From the NCBI RefSeq assembly GCF_900156045.1, contig NZ_FTMX01000006.1, forward strand, positions 186,001 to 250,000: DNA of 64,000 bases, written 5' to 3'. A program made the position numbers and the translations under genes. Numbering within the stretch: position 1 is the first letter of the stretch; each line of letters opens with the position of its first letter. Positions 43,701 to 51,593 of the stretch are shown here, one piece after another. The notes under the pieces were generated by a model. The model was not told the origin of the DNA, did not search any database, and worked only from the letters and a program-made list of their open reading frames with translations. The DNA comes from Peribacillus simplex (lineage in GTDB: Bacteria > Bacillota > Bacilli > Bacillales > DSM-1321).

Positions 43701-45179
43701 ATGCAATTTAAGAAATTTGTTGATCGACTCCCAATTCCGCCGGTAATCAAATCAAGAAAAACTACCAAAAATAACCCTTATGTTGTAAGCATGGTACAAA
43801 CACGACATCAATTTCATCAAAATTTGCCCAAAACAAAAGTATGGGCGTATAACGGGTTAGTGCCTGGTCCAACGTTTGAAGTCAAGAAAGACAAACCTAT
43901 ATACGTGAAATGGAAAAATAAATTACCTAAAAAACATTTTTTACCCATCGATACAACGATTCATGGGGCTTCTCATACCCCTGAAGTTCGAACCGTTGTA
44001 CATTTACACGGAAGTCCGAGTGCACCAGCAAGTGATGGACACCCAGAGGCGTGGTTTACCAAAAATTTTGGGCAAACAGGGCCAGAGTTTGTAACAAAGA
44101 CCTACAAATACCCAAACCGAGAAAGAGCGACCACTCTTTGGTATCATGACCATGCCCTTGGTATCACCCGGTTAAATGTGTATGCAGGTCTTGCAGGGCT
44201 TTATTTAATACGCGATGAAGAAGAGAAGGCGCTGCCTCTTCCGAAGGGAAAATATGAGGTACCACTCATCGTCCAGGATAAGTCATTTAATCCAGATGGA
44301 TCTCTGTTTTATCCAGCCCAGCCAAGCAATCCCTCACCAGATTTACCTTTTCCATCTATCGTTCCTGGTTTTTTTGGAGAAACAATCGTAGTGAACGGGA
44401 AAGTTTGGCCTTATTTAAACGTGGAGCCCCGCAAATACAGATTTCGTATAGTAAACGCTTCTAACTCTCGCGCATACCAGTTTCAATTAAGTAATTCTCA
44501 GTCTTTTTTTTTAATCGGAACAGATGGGGGGCTTCTTGAACGGCCGATTGAGGTACAAAGTCTACTAGTTGGTTCAGCTGAGCGGATAGACATCGTTGTG
44601 GACTTCTCTAAATTGCAAGGCGAAACCATCATCTTGCAAAACCAGTTTGAATTAGGGAATCCTACAGGCGATGTGATGGCATTCAAAGTGACAAAGCCCT
44701 TAAAAGGAAAGGACAACAGTCAAGTGCCGGCGATTTTAAGTAATATTGATCATATTCCACTCACAGAAGTCAAAAAGGTAAGACACTTAACACTTGTGGA
44801 GACACAGGATGAATTTGGACGTCCTATGCTTTTGTTAGATGGAAAAGAGTGGGATGATCCAGTGACAGAAACACCTCTGCTTGATTCGGTTGAAATATGG
44901 GAGCTGGAAAACATAACTGACGGCGGCCATCCAATTCATCTTCACTTGGTGGATTTTCTCGTCCTTGAACGCCGTGACAGTAATGGAAACCTCAAACAAC
45001 CTCTTCCCACTGATTTTGGCTTAAAAGATACAGTGACAGTCAACGCGGGAGAAACGGTTCGAATCATCATGAGATTTGAACCATTTGCTGGAAAGTATGT
45101 ATGGCATTGTCATAAGTTGGAGCACGAAGACCATGACATGATGCGACCATTAACCATAAGAAAGCATAAGAAATCATAA
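43701..45179 (+). CDS. cotA: Multicopper oxidase, CotA-type spore coat laccase
   Basis: 492 aa with the four copper-ligand blocks: VVHLHG, TLWYHDHALG, GHPIHLHLVDF and the C-terminal YVWHCHKLEHEDHDMM (axial Met). The N-terminal VSMVQTRHQFHQNLPKTKVW and AYNGLVPGPTFEV match CotA. CotA lies in the outer spore coat and makes a brown pigment that helps UV resistance. The ribosome site GGAG is 14 bases before the ATG, somewhat long. A CATAAAATA (43482-43490), similar to a sigma-K -10 box, lies 210 bp upstream, unproven. The gene is next to the repeat array but looks like core sporulation material. Confidence 0.9.
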   Translation: MQFKKFVDRLPIPPVIKSRKTTKNNPYVVSMVQTRHQFHQNLPKTKVWAYNGLVPGPTFEVKKDKPIYVKWKNKLPKKHFLPIDTTIHGASHTPEVRTVVHLHGSPSAPASDGHPEAWFTKNFGQTGPEFVTKTYKYPNRERATTLWYHDHALGITRLNVYAGLAGLYLIRDEEEKALPLPKGKYEVPLIVQDKSFNPDGSLFYPAQPSNPSPDLPFPSIVPGFFGETIVVNGKVWPYLNVEPRKYRFRIVNASNSRAYQFQLSNSQSFFLIGTDGGLLERPIEVQSLLVGSAERIDIVVDFSKLQGETIILQNQFELGNPTGDVMAFKVTKPLKGKDNSQVPAILSNIDHIPLTEVKKVRHLTLVETQDEFGRPMLLLDGKEWDDPVTETPLLDSVEIWELENITDGGHPIHLHLVDFLVLERRDSNGNLKQPLPTDFGLKDTVTVNAGETVRIIMRFEPFAGKYVWHCHKLEHEDHDMMRPLTIRKHKKS

Positions 45180-45242
45180 TGAACTAGATAACAGGTCATA
45201 GGTCGATATTTCTTATAAAAGTGAATGAAAGGAGTTATTGAC

Positions 45243-45353
45243 ATTAATATAAAGGTCTATTCTTTATCAGTTCCATATGATCTTATAAGTTTAAAGCAGA
45301 AACTTACCAAGCAATTTGACTTGAAAGTTTCTGACGGTAAATTCGAGACTTAA
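45243..45353 (+). CDS. Small frame with a non-standard ATT start
   Basis: AAAGGAG is followed eight bases later by ATT, then 36 codons (INIKVYSLSVPYDLISLKQK, LTKQFDLKVSDGKFET) to a TAA. If real, either ATT is used as start or an ATG start was lost by mutation. Unknown family. Confidence 0.3.
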   Translation: MNIKVYSLSVPYDLISLKQKLTKQFDLKVSDGKFET

Positions 45354-45418
45354 AAAGTAAAGAATTCGGTGAGTGTGAAGGAGATTGGTTTTTTAATATC
45401 GTGAAAATCTCAACTTAG

Positions 45419-45452
45419 AGGAGAGCCGGAACAACAGGCTCTCTTTTTCTTG
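45419..45452 (+). terminator. Terminator after the cotA region
   Basis: GAGAGCC / GGCTCTC, loop GGAACAACA, then TTTTTC. Confidence 0.75.
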
Positions 45453-45554
45453 TTAGGAAAAGTCGGGATTCCTTCCACCAGTATCTACAAAAATAATTAT
45501 CAACAAACCAATGCGACTTTATGACACTCTAATTTCAAAAATCCCCTTAAAAAA

Positions 45555-45950
45555 TTAGCATTGTTGACGACACCCGTCAAATTGTCTTAAACATAAATCT
45601 TCACATGATCGATCACGCCTACAAGCTAAAAGACACCCACTAAGATTTGATAGGCATCTCTCTATACACGTTTCGCCGGGACTTCTCGGAGGACAAGTAC
45701 AGTTACAGTTCTGACGACGTCTTTGATTACACCGTTCTCTTTGAGCTGCCCAAGCAGGTTCACATTTGTTATGAAGATATGTGGTATCTACAAAAGGTTT
45801 ACAATGTGGAATAGGATTAAAAGGGTTTATTTTAATCACCTCTTTTTTTATTTTCGAGTTATTATATTCATTAATAGAAAAACTGTTTGTACAATATAGT
45901 ACAAACAGTGAAAATAGAACGGCTAAAAACAGCATAAATCTTAGGCGCAT
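45555..45950 (-). CDS. Cysteine-rich secreted protein with tandem CxxxC pairs
   Basis: 131 aa: signal peptide or N-terminal anchor (RFMLFLAVLFSLFVLYC), a linker, then 14 Cys in the last 82 residues. The last 37 residues contain four CxxxC pairs (95/99, 106/110, 116/120, 127/131) with 6, 5 and 6 residues between them. Helical hairpins held by CxxxC...CxxxC disulphides are known as twin-CX3C or alpha-hairpinin folds. Mature region also has an Arg-rich NQRRRQNCNCTC stretch. Spore-coat, surface or antimicrobial roles are all possible. Confidence 0.6.
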   Translation of the reverse strand: MRLRFMLFLAVLFSLFVLYCTNSFSINEYNNSKIKKEVIKINPFNPIPHCKPFVDTTYLHNKCEPAWAAQRERCNQRRRQNCNCTCPPRSPGETCIERCLSNLSGCLLACRRDRSCEDLCLRQFDGCRQQC

Positions 45951-46002
45951 ACCTAATACACCATGGACTTGTCAAACATGATAATACTTTATTTAGTTTT
46001 AA

Positions 46003-46122
46003 AGCAGTGCAGGGCGAAGCTATAAACCGGGCGTCATTGATGTTCAAGTGGAAATTTGTAATCAGGAACAAGAGGAAGTAAGGATTGCGGGAAATGCTGT
46101 AATCGTATTTAAGTCCGAGTAA
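46003..46122 (+). pseudogene. C-terminal relic of a PhzF-like isomerase
   Basis: The stretch GVIDVQVEICNQEQEEVRIA then GNAVIVFKSE, ending at TAA 46120-46122, matches the end of PhzF-family proteins (RPSxIxVEV ... VRIGGxAVIVFEGE). AVQGEAIN before it is in another frame, so there is a frameshift too. Nothing of the N-terminal ~230 residues remains. Confidence 0.65.
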
Positions 46123-46138
46123 TTACTGGAATAGCCAT

Positions 46139-46206
46139 TCAACGTGCGTTAGTTTAAGATTGAAGCTGTCTTAAGGCAGCTTTTTAATGGTTCAGGTTAG
46201 CTTAAC
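46139..46206 (+). repeat. CTAAC repeat, degenerate long form
   Basis: CAACGTGCGTTAGTTTAAGA, hairpin GAAGCTGTCTTAAGGCAGC with T run, right part TTCAGGTTAGCTTAACC. Confidence 0.7.
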
Positions 46207-46329
46207 CTGGACCATATAAATATTATTGTAGTGTATTTAGATTTTGTGCCCTTACTAACCTTACAACTACCTCGAGGTTGAGTGAATAATTCCTTGTTAC
46301 AAAAACTATTAGTTTTCTTCTTTCAATAA

Positions 46330-46386
46330 GGCAGGTCGTTGAGGCAGCCTTTTTCTTATAGCACTAACGGGGCAGTGTAGTGAAAG
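46330..46386 (+). repeat. CTAAC repeat, partial (hairpin plus right site)
   Basis: GGCAGGTCGTTGAGGCAGCC with TTTTTCTTATAG, then CACTAACGGGGCAGTGTAGTG. Confidence 0.72.
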
Positions 46387-46542
46387 AAAAAGTATATCAA
46401 CATTAATGAAAATATGGTATTTTTATACAGTGATTTTAATAGTGGAAAATTGATGAAGAAAAATGGAATTTATGAAGACGTTTAGTCAGCAAGTAAATCA
46501 AAGGTTCAAAGTAAATTTTAAATAAAGGATATAGGATCTTAA

Positions 46543-47067
46543 ATGCAGAAACTTACATACTTTCCCCCAAAGATTAAGGATTCAACTAAATTAATTGATG
46601 TGATTGATGAACAAGGTAATGTGAAATGTAAATTCAAAAGGACTTTTAAAAACTTTATTACCAGAATAGTAACTTACTTATGGAGTTTTGATTGGTATGT
46701 TCAGTTTGATGTTTATTCAAATGATAACGATTTAGTTTATCAGTGTAAAAAAGTAACAAAGTGGATGGGAAAAACAGAATATAGAGTGATAAACTGTAAA
46801 ACCAAAGAAGTATTTAATGTTAGTTATAAATCTTGGCAAGTAGTTGTCCCCGAATTCCTCATTACAAATGATTCATCAGAATATTTAGTAAAAAAGGAAA
46901 TGATGGATTGGGCAAAACTTTATCATCAAGGTAGAGAAGTAGCAAGATGGAAAATGAAGACTACTGAATGGTCCAAGACATATTTAGAAATTGAAGAGGA
47001 ATGCCCTATACAAGAGCCAGAATTTTTTATTTGTCTTTTTCAAGCAATTTTCTATGTTGGCGACTAA
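46543..47067 (+). CDS. Hypothetical protein, possibly tubby/LURP-one-like fold
   Basis: 174 aa, no signal peptide. A beta-rich layout with repeated short strands (WYVQFDVYSNDNDLVYQCKK, KTEYRVINCKTKEVFNVSYK) and LIDVIDEQGNVKCKFKR early on. The DEQGN...VKCKF...YVQFDVY pattern is reminiscent of the tubby C-terminal/LURP-one class in Bacillus hypotheticals, but I would not lean on it. Single + strand gene between CTAAC repeats. Confidence 0.6.
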   Translation: MQKLTYFPPKIKDSTKLIDVIDEQGNVKCKFKRTFKNFITRIVTYLWSFDWYVQFDVYSNDNDLVYQCKKVTKWMGKTEYRVINCKTKEVFNVSYKSWQVVVPEFLITNDSSEYLVKKEMMDWAKLYHQGREVARWKMKTTEWSKTYLEIEEECPIQEPEFFICLFQAIFYVGD

Positions 47068-47106
47068 AATTTCAAGTTATTTATACCCATTCAAAATTGT
47101 GAAGTA

Positions 47107-47203
47107 ATGTACTTAAAGTAACAGGTGCGTTAGCTGAAGATCGGAGCTGTCTTTAAGGCGGCTTTTTCTTATGGAACTAACGGGGCAGGTTAGTTCCATA
47201 AGA
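47107..47203 (+). repeat. CTAAC repeat, long form (best example)
   Basis: GTACTTAAAGTAACAGGTGC, GTTAGCTGAAGATC, hairpin GGAGCTGTCTTTAAGGCGGC with TTTTTCTT, then ATGGAACTAACGGGGCAGG and TTAGTTCCATAAG. The outer ends (CTTAAAGTAAC / GTTAGTTCCATAAG) are also partly complementary. Confidence 0.92.
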
Positions 47204-47232
47204 TAAGGAAATTTATTCTTGAGGTATAAAGG

Positions 47233-47547
47233 ATGATTTTTGGTAAGATGTCTTTATGGAGAAGTGATATTACAATGAAAATTTTAAAAAACAGAATAAA
47301 GCCCTTGTTTATTCCAGCGTTACTCTTATGGGTAACAGCAGGAATTATCCACTTTGTTTCCACCTTGTATTACGGTGTTTACAATGATTATCGGTCTATG
47401 GCTTATATCCTCATATTCATTGGGCTGTTTTTAATATTAATTGAACGGTATTTACTAGAAAAGGCAACAAAAAAGGAACTAATAGGGCTAGGTTTGACAT
47501 TTTTACTAAGCATTTTATCTCTATTGTGGGTAATATATTTTTTGTGA
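47233..47547 (+). CDS. Small membrane protein (three TM)
   Basis: 104 aa from the ATG at 47233 with GAGG eight bases upstream; internal ATGs at 47248 and 47275 are possible alternatives. Three hydrophobic segments (PLFIPALLLWVTAGIIHFV, MAYILIFIGLFLILIERYLL, LIGLGLTFLLSILSLLWVIY). No family assigned. Sits between CTAAC repeats. Confidence 0.65.
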   Translation: MIFGKMSLWRSDITMKILKNRIKPLFIPALLLWVTAGIIHFVSTLYYGVYNDYRSMAYILIFIGLFLILIERYLLEKATKKELIGLGLTFLLSILSLLWVIYFL

Positions 47548-47549
47548 TC

Positions 47550-47608
47550 GAACAAACGGTTGCTTTACTTCAATATCAGGAGCCGAACAGCAGTTTTGTT
47601 TCTTATCT
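47550..47608 (+). repeat. CTAAC repeat, partial
   Basis: CGAACAAACGGTTGCTTTAC, then AGGAGCCGAACAGCAGTTTTG and TTTCTTATC. Left site and hairpin are both altered. Confidence 0.55.
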
Positions 47609-47683
47609 AAAAAGGTAGAATAATTGAGGAAGTATTTTAGAGGAATATAATTGGAGTAATTATGAAAGATAAAGAGGATACAA

Positions 47684-47833
47684 ATGATGAATAAAGAAAA
47701 AAAGAAAGGCAAAGAAGGTTTTTTCAAATGCGTAATGAATGAAATTCGTGATTCAATCTTATCTGAATTGGTTTTTAACATCTTAACTCTTATCCCAAGA
47801 ATGATAGTTCGTTTAGTAAAGAGTTTATTTTAA
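47684..47833 (+). CDS. Small amphipathic protein (49 aa)
   Basis: Two consecutive ATGs at 47684 and 47687; AGAGGA lies four to seven bases upstream. 49 codons: a Lys-rich start (NKEKKKGKEGFFKCVMNEI) and a helix of alternating hydrophobic and basic residues (NILTLIPRMIVRLVKSLF). A 10-codon frame (ATG 47662, MKDKEDTNDE) ends overlapping this start, which would allow translational coupling. No family recognised. Confidence 0.5.
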   Translation: MMNKEKKKGKEGFFKCVMNEIRDSILSELVFNILTLIPRMIVRLVKSLF

Positions 47834-47857
47834 CTGGTTGAGTCTGAAGAATTCTTA

Positions 47858-47946
47858 ATGAACTAACGGGTGCTTTAGCTGAAGATCAGAGCTGTCTTTA
47901 AGGTAGCTCTTTTCTACTGCAACTAAAAGGGCAGGTTAGTTGCAGT
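47858..47946 (+). repeat. CTAAC repeat, long form
   Basis: AATGAACTAACGGGTGCTTTAG, hairpin GAGCTGTCTTTAAGGTAGCTC with T run, right site CAACTAAAAGGGCAGGTTAG. Confidence 0.88.
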
Positions 47947-48009
47947 AGAAAAGTGACAAACTAACAGGTATATAAATTTCCTTAAAAGGAGTAAGAAAAC
48001 ATTACGTTT

Positions 48010-48240
48010 ATGGAAATAGTGGCTATTGGTATTCTATTGGTTGTAACTGGTTGTAGCATTTTAGGGTGGTTAATTAAAGAGTCTTATAAAAATTATAAAA
48101 ATGAAAGTACAAAAACTAAGATTTTCTATTTCTTATGGGTAGTAATAGGTGTTCTACTAGACACCAGTGGATTAATCATTATTTTTGGTTTTATCTTTTT
48201 AGGAATACTATTAATAATTTATTACCCACTCTTCAACTAG
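48010..48240 (+). CDS. Small membrane protein (76 aa)
   Basis: 76 codons from the ATG at 48010; AAGGAG lies 17 bases away, so an in-frame ATT or a poor site is used. Two to three hydrophobic segments (IVAIGILLVVTGCSILGWLI; FYFLWVVIGVLLDTSGLIII). No family recognised. It lies between a long CTAAC repeat and the minus-strand YjcZ-like gene. Confidence 0.55.
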   Translation: MEIVAIGILLVVTGCSILGWLIKESYKNYKNESTKTKIFYFLWVVIGVLLDTSGLIIIFGFIFLGILLIIYYPLFN

Positions 48241-48376
48241 GATCCTAAGCGTTGGAAATTCGGGGCTTTATTTTTCATAAAATGTATTATCATAGTTTTT
48301 CGCGTTTTGTCATCTGGACCATAATTAGAGTGTTCAAAATAGCTATCATTCCCCAGAAATAGGAATCAAATTTGAA

Positions 48377-48408
48377 GAAGCCGACCAATAAAGGTCGGCT
48401 TTTTTCAT
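48377..48408. terminator. Terminator between the membrane protein and yjcZ genes
   Basis: AAGCCGACC / GGTCGGCTT with AATAAA loop and TTTTTT on the + strand; convergent genes share it. Confidence 0.65.
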
Positions 48409-48413
48409 ACTAT

Positions 48414-48578
48414 TTAGCAGCAGCCTCCGTAACCGCCCCCGTAACCATATCCACCGCCGCCGTATCCACCGACAAAGCTAGCTCCAACAATGATTAGGAG
48501 TATAAACAAAACGACTATAAAGGCGAAACCTCCACCAAATCCAAAACCGTCATCACAACTTGATTCACAACGTGACAT
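48414..48578 (-). CDS. YjcZ-family small sporulation protein
   Basis: 54 aa from the ATG at 48578 (AAGGAG nine bases upstream). The hydrophobic core FIVVLFILLIIVGASFV follows a Gly-rich start, and it ends with YGGGGYGYGGGYGGCC, the classic YjcZ composition. These proteins are made in sporulation and sit in the spore or cell membrane; function is not settled. It is too short for most gene callers. Confidence 0.82.
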   Translation of the reverse strand: MSRCESSCDDGFGFGGGFAFIVVLFILLIIVGASFVGGYGGGGYGYGGGYGGCC

Positions 48579-48718
48579 CTAGAAACATCTCCTTAATTGT
48601 TTTTAAGGAGGAAATTAATTAAATGGGTAATATCACATTATGCTCAAATTAGGAAAATGACACAATAGTCTCCTCTCCATCTCTGTTCATAGGATAAAAT
48701 GTTGGAGGTACCTCTTAT

Positions 48719-48805
48719 TGAGCTAACGGGTGCGTTAGCTGAAGATTAGAGCTGTCTTTAAGGCAGCTTTTTGTTATTCAACTAAAGGGGCAGGATAGTT
48801 CAAGA
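48719..48805 (+). repeat. CTAAC repeat, long form
   Basis: GAGCTAACGGGTGCGTTAGCTG, hairpin GAGCTGTCTTTAAGGCAGC with T run, right site CAACTAAAGGGGCAGGATAG, TTCAAG. Confidence 0.88.
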
Positions 48806-48809
48806 AGAA

Positions 48810-48858
48810 TTGACACAAGAAGGTCGTCAATGAAGGCGATCTTCTTGTGTCAATTTTT
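48810..48858 (+). terminator. Strong orphan terminator
   Basis: TTGACACAAGAAGGTCG / CGATCTTCTTGTGTCAA (16 of 17 paired) with TTTTT, directly after a long repeat and far from any + strand gene. Possibly part of a lost cassette. Confidence 0.55.
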
Positions 48859-49000
48859 AGAATAAGTGATTTATAATTGGGATATTATGTTAAAATAAAC
48901 GCGAGCAGAGCAGTTTTTAGGGTATTGATGGTGAGAGTATTGGGGGAAATGATTATCTTCGTGAAAAGTCCTATGATTCATTAAAACTAAAACAGTTTAA

Positions 49001-49135
49001 ATTATAATTCTTAAGGGGTGTTTATTTATAGTTATAAATAGAAATAAAAATGAGAGTTTAATTGGAAGCGCTCTGTTCATTGTAGAGGTAGAGATTTACG
49101 AACTCACTGGTCTGGCGGCCGAGGTGACCTCATGA
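49001..49135 (+). pseudogene. Tail of an unidentified gene overlapping the next start
   Basis: Open from 49001 to a TGA at 49133-49135 that overlaps the ATG at 49132 (ATGA). It reads ESLIGSALFIVEVEIYELTG then LAAEVTS. The ATGA overlap is typical of translationally coupled genes; AAGGGGTG is present at 49013 but no ATG, GTG or TTG starts the frame. The upstream gene was probably truncated and its end kept. Unknown identity. Confidence 0.4.
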
Positions 49136-50100
49136 CAGTAATGAAAAAGCAGCTAATTTCACATTTGATGAAAAAGCGTAGATATTGGGGTTATGGTGCC
49201 GCTATAGCGGTAATGCCTTATCTGTTAATCAAAATCGCCTGGACTTTCGGTCTCTTCATGCCGACCGAACAAATGGGCGACCCAAGTTGGCGCACTGCAA
49301 ACGCAGTAACAATGGTTCTAGCTGCAGTTGGTTTCCTGTTAGCATTGGCGTTTAGCATGACATGGGGTGAGCGACTGCCCGCCTGGTTGGTTGCCTTGCC
49401 CGTCTGGGTAGGTACTGGTTTACTTATTCCTATGCTGTTGCTGGCGCCTGTGCTTGGTCCTGCTGCTATGATACGCGATCAGCAGGCAGGAGCTGCCAAC
49501 GTTTGGGTATATGAGCAGATTTTCGTAATGGTCTCACTGGTTGGAGTCGGCATCTGCCTACCTTTCGCCTTAGCTGGATACGCTAAAGCGCGTTGGCCAG
49601 AGGTATTTGCCGAACCAATCGACATTGAATTACTCCCGGGCAACAGCCAGAGACTGCATATCACCTTGGCTAGGCTTGTCGCGGCTGGATGTATCCTGCT
49701 TGGATTTATTAAGCTATTTTGGGCGGTCGGTGGAACTATTGGCATCAACCCAGCTATGTTGGATAACCGCGATTTATGGTGGCACCTATTGTCGTTGAGT
49801 ACCGGTGTATGGGCCTTCGCGGGGGCGTGGGGTTTGTTGGTACTGACCACCCGCCGCGGGTTGAAGAGGTTCTTCCCTCCTATGGCAACTGCATGGATCT
49901 CGTCGGGAATGCTGTTCTCTTATAACCTCTTTAACCGCTTGGCCGCCACTCGCCCCGATGCACAACCTGCTCTAGAGAACCCGCTTGCATATGTACTAAC
50001 CACAGAGTTAGGTAGCGTCTTGGGAGTGATGATGGGAATAATTATCCTGATGGTACTGCACGACCGCCGGAGAGCAATGCGTAGTTTTAGAAGTAATTAA
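49132..50100 (+). CDS. Multi-pass membrane protein of foreign composition
   Basis: 322 aa with about eight hydrophobic segments; a Trp-rich integral membrane protein (VALPVWVGTGLLIPMLLLAP, DNRDLWWHLLSLSTGVWAF). GC content of roughly half, with GC-rich third codon positions, far above the ~35% surroundings. GAGGTGA lies four bases before the ATG. No family recognised. The composition says recent transfer from a higher-GC organism. A clear terminator follows. Confidence 0.72.
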   Translation: MTVMKKQLISHLMKKRRYWGYGAAIAVMPYLLIKIAWTFGLFMPTEQMGDPSWRTANAVTMVLAAVGFLLALAFSMTWGERLPAWLVALPVWVGTGLLIPMLLLAPVLGPAAMIRDQQAGAANVWVYEQIFVMVSLVGVGICLPFALAGYAKARWPEVFAEPIDIELLPGNSQRLHITLARLVAAGCILLGFIKLFWAVGGTIGINPAMLDNRDLWWHLLSLSTGVWAFAGAWGLLVLTTRRGLKRFFPPMATAWISSGMLFSYNLFNRLAATRPDAQPALENPLAYVLTTELGSVLGVMMGIIILMVLHDRRRAMRSFRSN

Positions 50101-50147
50101 CGTTCCTAATATTGTATTATATATTTATAAAAAGAAAATAAATTAAA

Positions 50148-50180
50148 TGAAAAGGCCCCCAATTTTTGGGCCTTTTAAAT
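50148..50180 (+). terminator. Terminator of the GC-rich membrane gene
   Basis: AAAAGGCCC / GGGCCTTTT with a CCAATTTTT loop. The 50181-50368 stretch beyond it has no gene that I can support. Confidence 0.75.
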
Positions 50181-50368
50181 GTACGATTCTTTACATTATC
50201 ATACATTAAAATTTAGTAAAAAAGATTCCCTTGTTCGGCTAAAGTGTGCGTCGTACTAGAAAATGGTCACTGATTATCAAGACCGCGATCTAGGTGAGCG
50301 AGCACAAAAAATGAAGGCATCCTCATAAGAGAAGAAGAAGACGTGTAAGAAAATAAATAATTCCTAAT

Positions 50369-50400
50369 CAAAAAACCACACATCATGGTGTGGTTTGTCA
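50369..50400 (-). terminator. Terminator of yfmQ
   Basis: On the minus strand AAACCACACC / GTGTGGTTT with ATGAT loop then TTTTTTGATT. Confidence 0.72.
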
Positions 50401-50412
50401 TTTTTCTTCCTT

Positions 50413-50868
50413 TTATGCTTCCTTTACATCCAGTCCTTTCATCATCGAACGGTCTTGGAGGCTTTCGGAACGCATGCTATATGCCACGAGCTTCTTCTTG
50501 TCCTGTTTTACGACATCCACATGGTCGCCGTATACGAACACCAATAACCGAATATCTTTTTTGCCTTTTTTCGTATCGATGACCAATGGCTTAACACCGC
50601 TCTTTGGCTGTAAAAACAAGGATTCGTTTCCAGGAAATATATGATTTTTCTTCAAAACCATCGCGTGGTTAACATCCTGAATCACTTGGTTCTTCTCTTC
50701 CCCTTCCAATCGTTTTCCGTCCATCGTGATCACGGTATTCACGTCACTAAGTGTTGGATGCATCTTAAATTTATTCAAAAGCCAATTGACGACATCGGTT
50801 GGAAGGCAGGTAACAACTAGTTTAAATATCGTTAAAATAATGGTCAAAATCAAAACGGGTCCTGTCAT
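50413..50868 (-). CDS. yfmQ: YfmQ-like protein
   Basis: 151 aa with one N-terminal membrane segment (PVLILTIILTIFKLVVTCLP). The mature part contains VNTVITMDGKRLEGEEKNQV, FPGNESLFLQPKSGVKPLVI and VFVYGDHVDVVKQDKKKLVA, followed by YSMRSESLQ, which agree with B. subtilis YfmQ as I remember it. Its function is unknown. The ATG is preceded by a somewhat distant GGAG. Confidence 0.78.
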   Translation of the reverse strand: MTGPVLILTIILTIFKLVVTCLPTDVVNWLLNKFKMHPTLSDVNTVITMDGKRLEGEEKNQVIQDVNHAMVLKKNHIFPGNESLFLQPKSGVKPLVIDTKKGKKDIRLLVFVYGDHVDVVKQDKKKLVAYSMRSESLQDRSMMKGLDVKEA

Positions 50869-50999
50869 TTTTTCATCATCTCCGTATGTTATAAATGCCT
50901 CATTATAAACAGCTGCCTCTATATTACCAAAAGAATGGCCATTTTTTCTTTCGAAAATATGTCCATTCTCGCAACGTTTTCCTTTTGGGGCGTGCGGTA

Positions 51000-51068
51000 T
51001 AAACTAACGGACAGGGGGTTGCTTCCGCAGCTCCTTTCATATTGAAAAGGGTAGATTAGTTTAAGAAG
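51000..51068 (+). repeat. CTAAC repeat, partial
   Basis: AAACTAACGGACAGGGGGTT, GCTTCCGCAGCTCC with TTTCATATTG, and AAGGGTAGATTAGTTTAAG. Confidence 0.6.
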
Positions 51069-51081
51069 CGTAGTGTATTCA

Positions 51082-51160
51082 TAACGGGTGCTTTACTTCA
51101 ATAACAAGGGGTGCTGCGGCAGCCTTATGGCACTAACGGGGCAGGTTTGTTCAATAAGGG
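51082..51160 (+). repeat. CTAAC repeat, second partial in tandem
   Basis: AACGGGTGCTTTACTTCAAT, GGGGTGCTGCGGCAGCC, then GCACTAACGGGGCAGGTTTG. Two repeat copies lie within 160 bp here with no gene between. Confidence 0.72.
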
Positions 51161-51214
51161 ACTTGAGTACAATCTGCTAAAATAGTTAGAAATAGGTAGG
51201 GAAGGGTGAAGTAA

Positions 51215-51550
51215 ATGTGTGGAATCAATTTCATTTTAGCTAACACCTATAAAGAAGCGTATAAGGAAGAAACACATGTAGAATTTGAAGAGGGAATACA
51301 CTCATATCTTTTAAGCAAGGAAAAGGACTCTAATAATGAGTATGGTTTACTTTTAAATCTTAATATTTATGGTGTAACAATATTGTATAGAGACGAGATT
51401 AATGAATTAATAGGTATATGTGATGGCGTAATTAATAAATACACAGGGGAGGACAAAGAACAAAAAGTTAGACGTTTTGCTAAAGAGTTAAAGTTTTTTT
51501 GCATAGAAGCGTTACAGCGAAAAAAACATATATTTGCCATAGGTGATTAG
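51215..51550 (+). CDS. Hypothetical protein, possible immunity protein
   Basis: 111 aa; AGGGAAGGGTG before the ATG. The compact pattern GINFILANTYKEAYKEETHV, NNEYGLLLNLNIYGVTILYR and VRRFAKELKFFCIEALQRKK looks like a small immunity-type protein, which tends to be acidic and poorly conserved. Its stop codon is 44 bp before the SUKH protein start, so they are probably one unit. Role is inferred from the neighbour only. Confidence 0.6.
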   Translation: MCGINFILANTYKEAYKEETHVEFEEGIHSYLLSKEKDSNNEYGLLLNLNIYGVTILYRDEINELIGICDGVINKYTGEDKEQKVRRFAKELKFFCIEALQRKKHIFAIGD

Positions 51551-51593
51551 TTTTAAAAAGTATGATATTAGTATTTTATGGGAGTGGCAGAGG

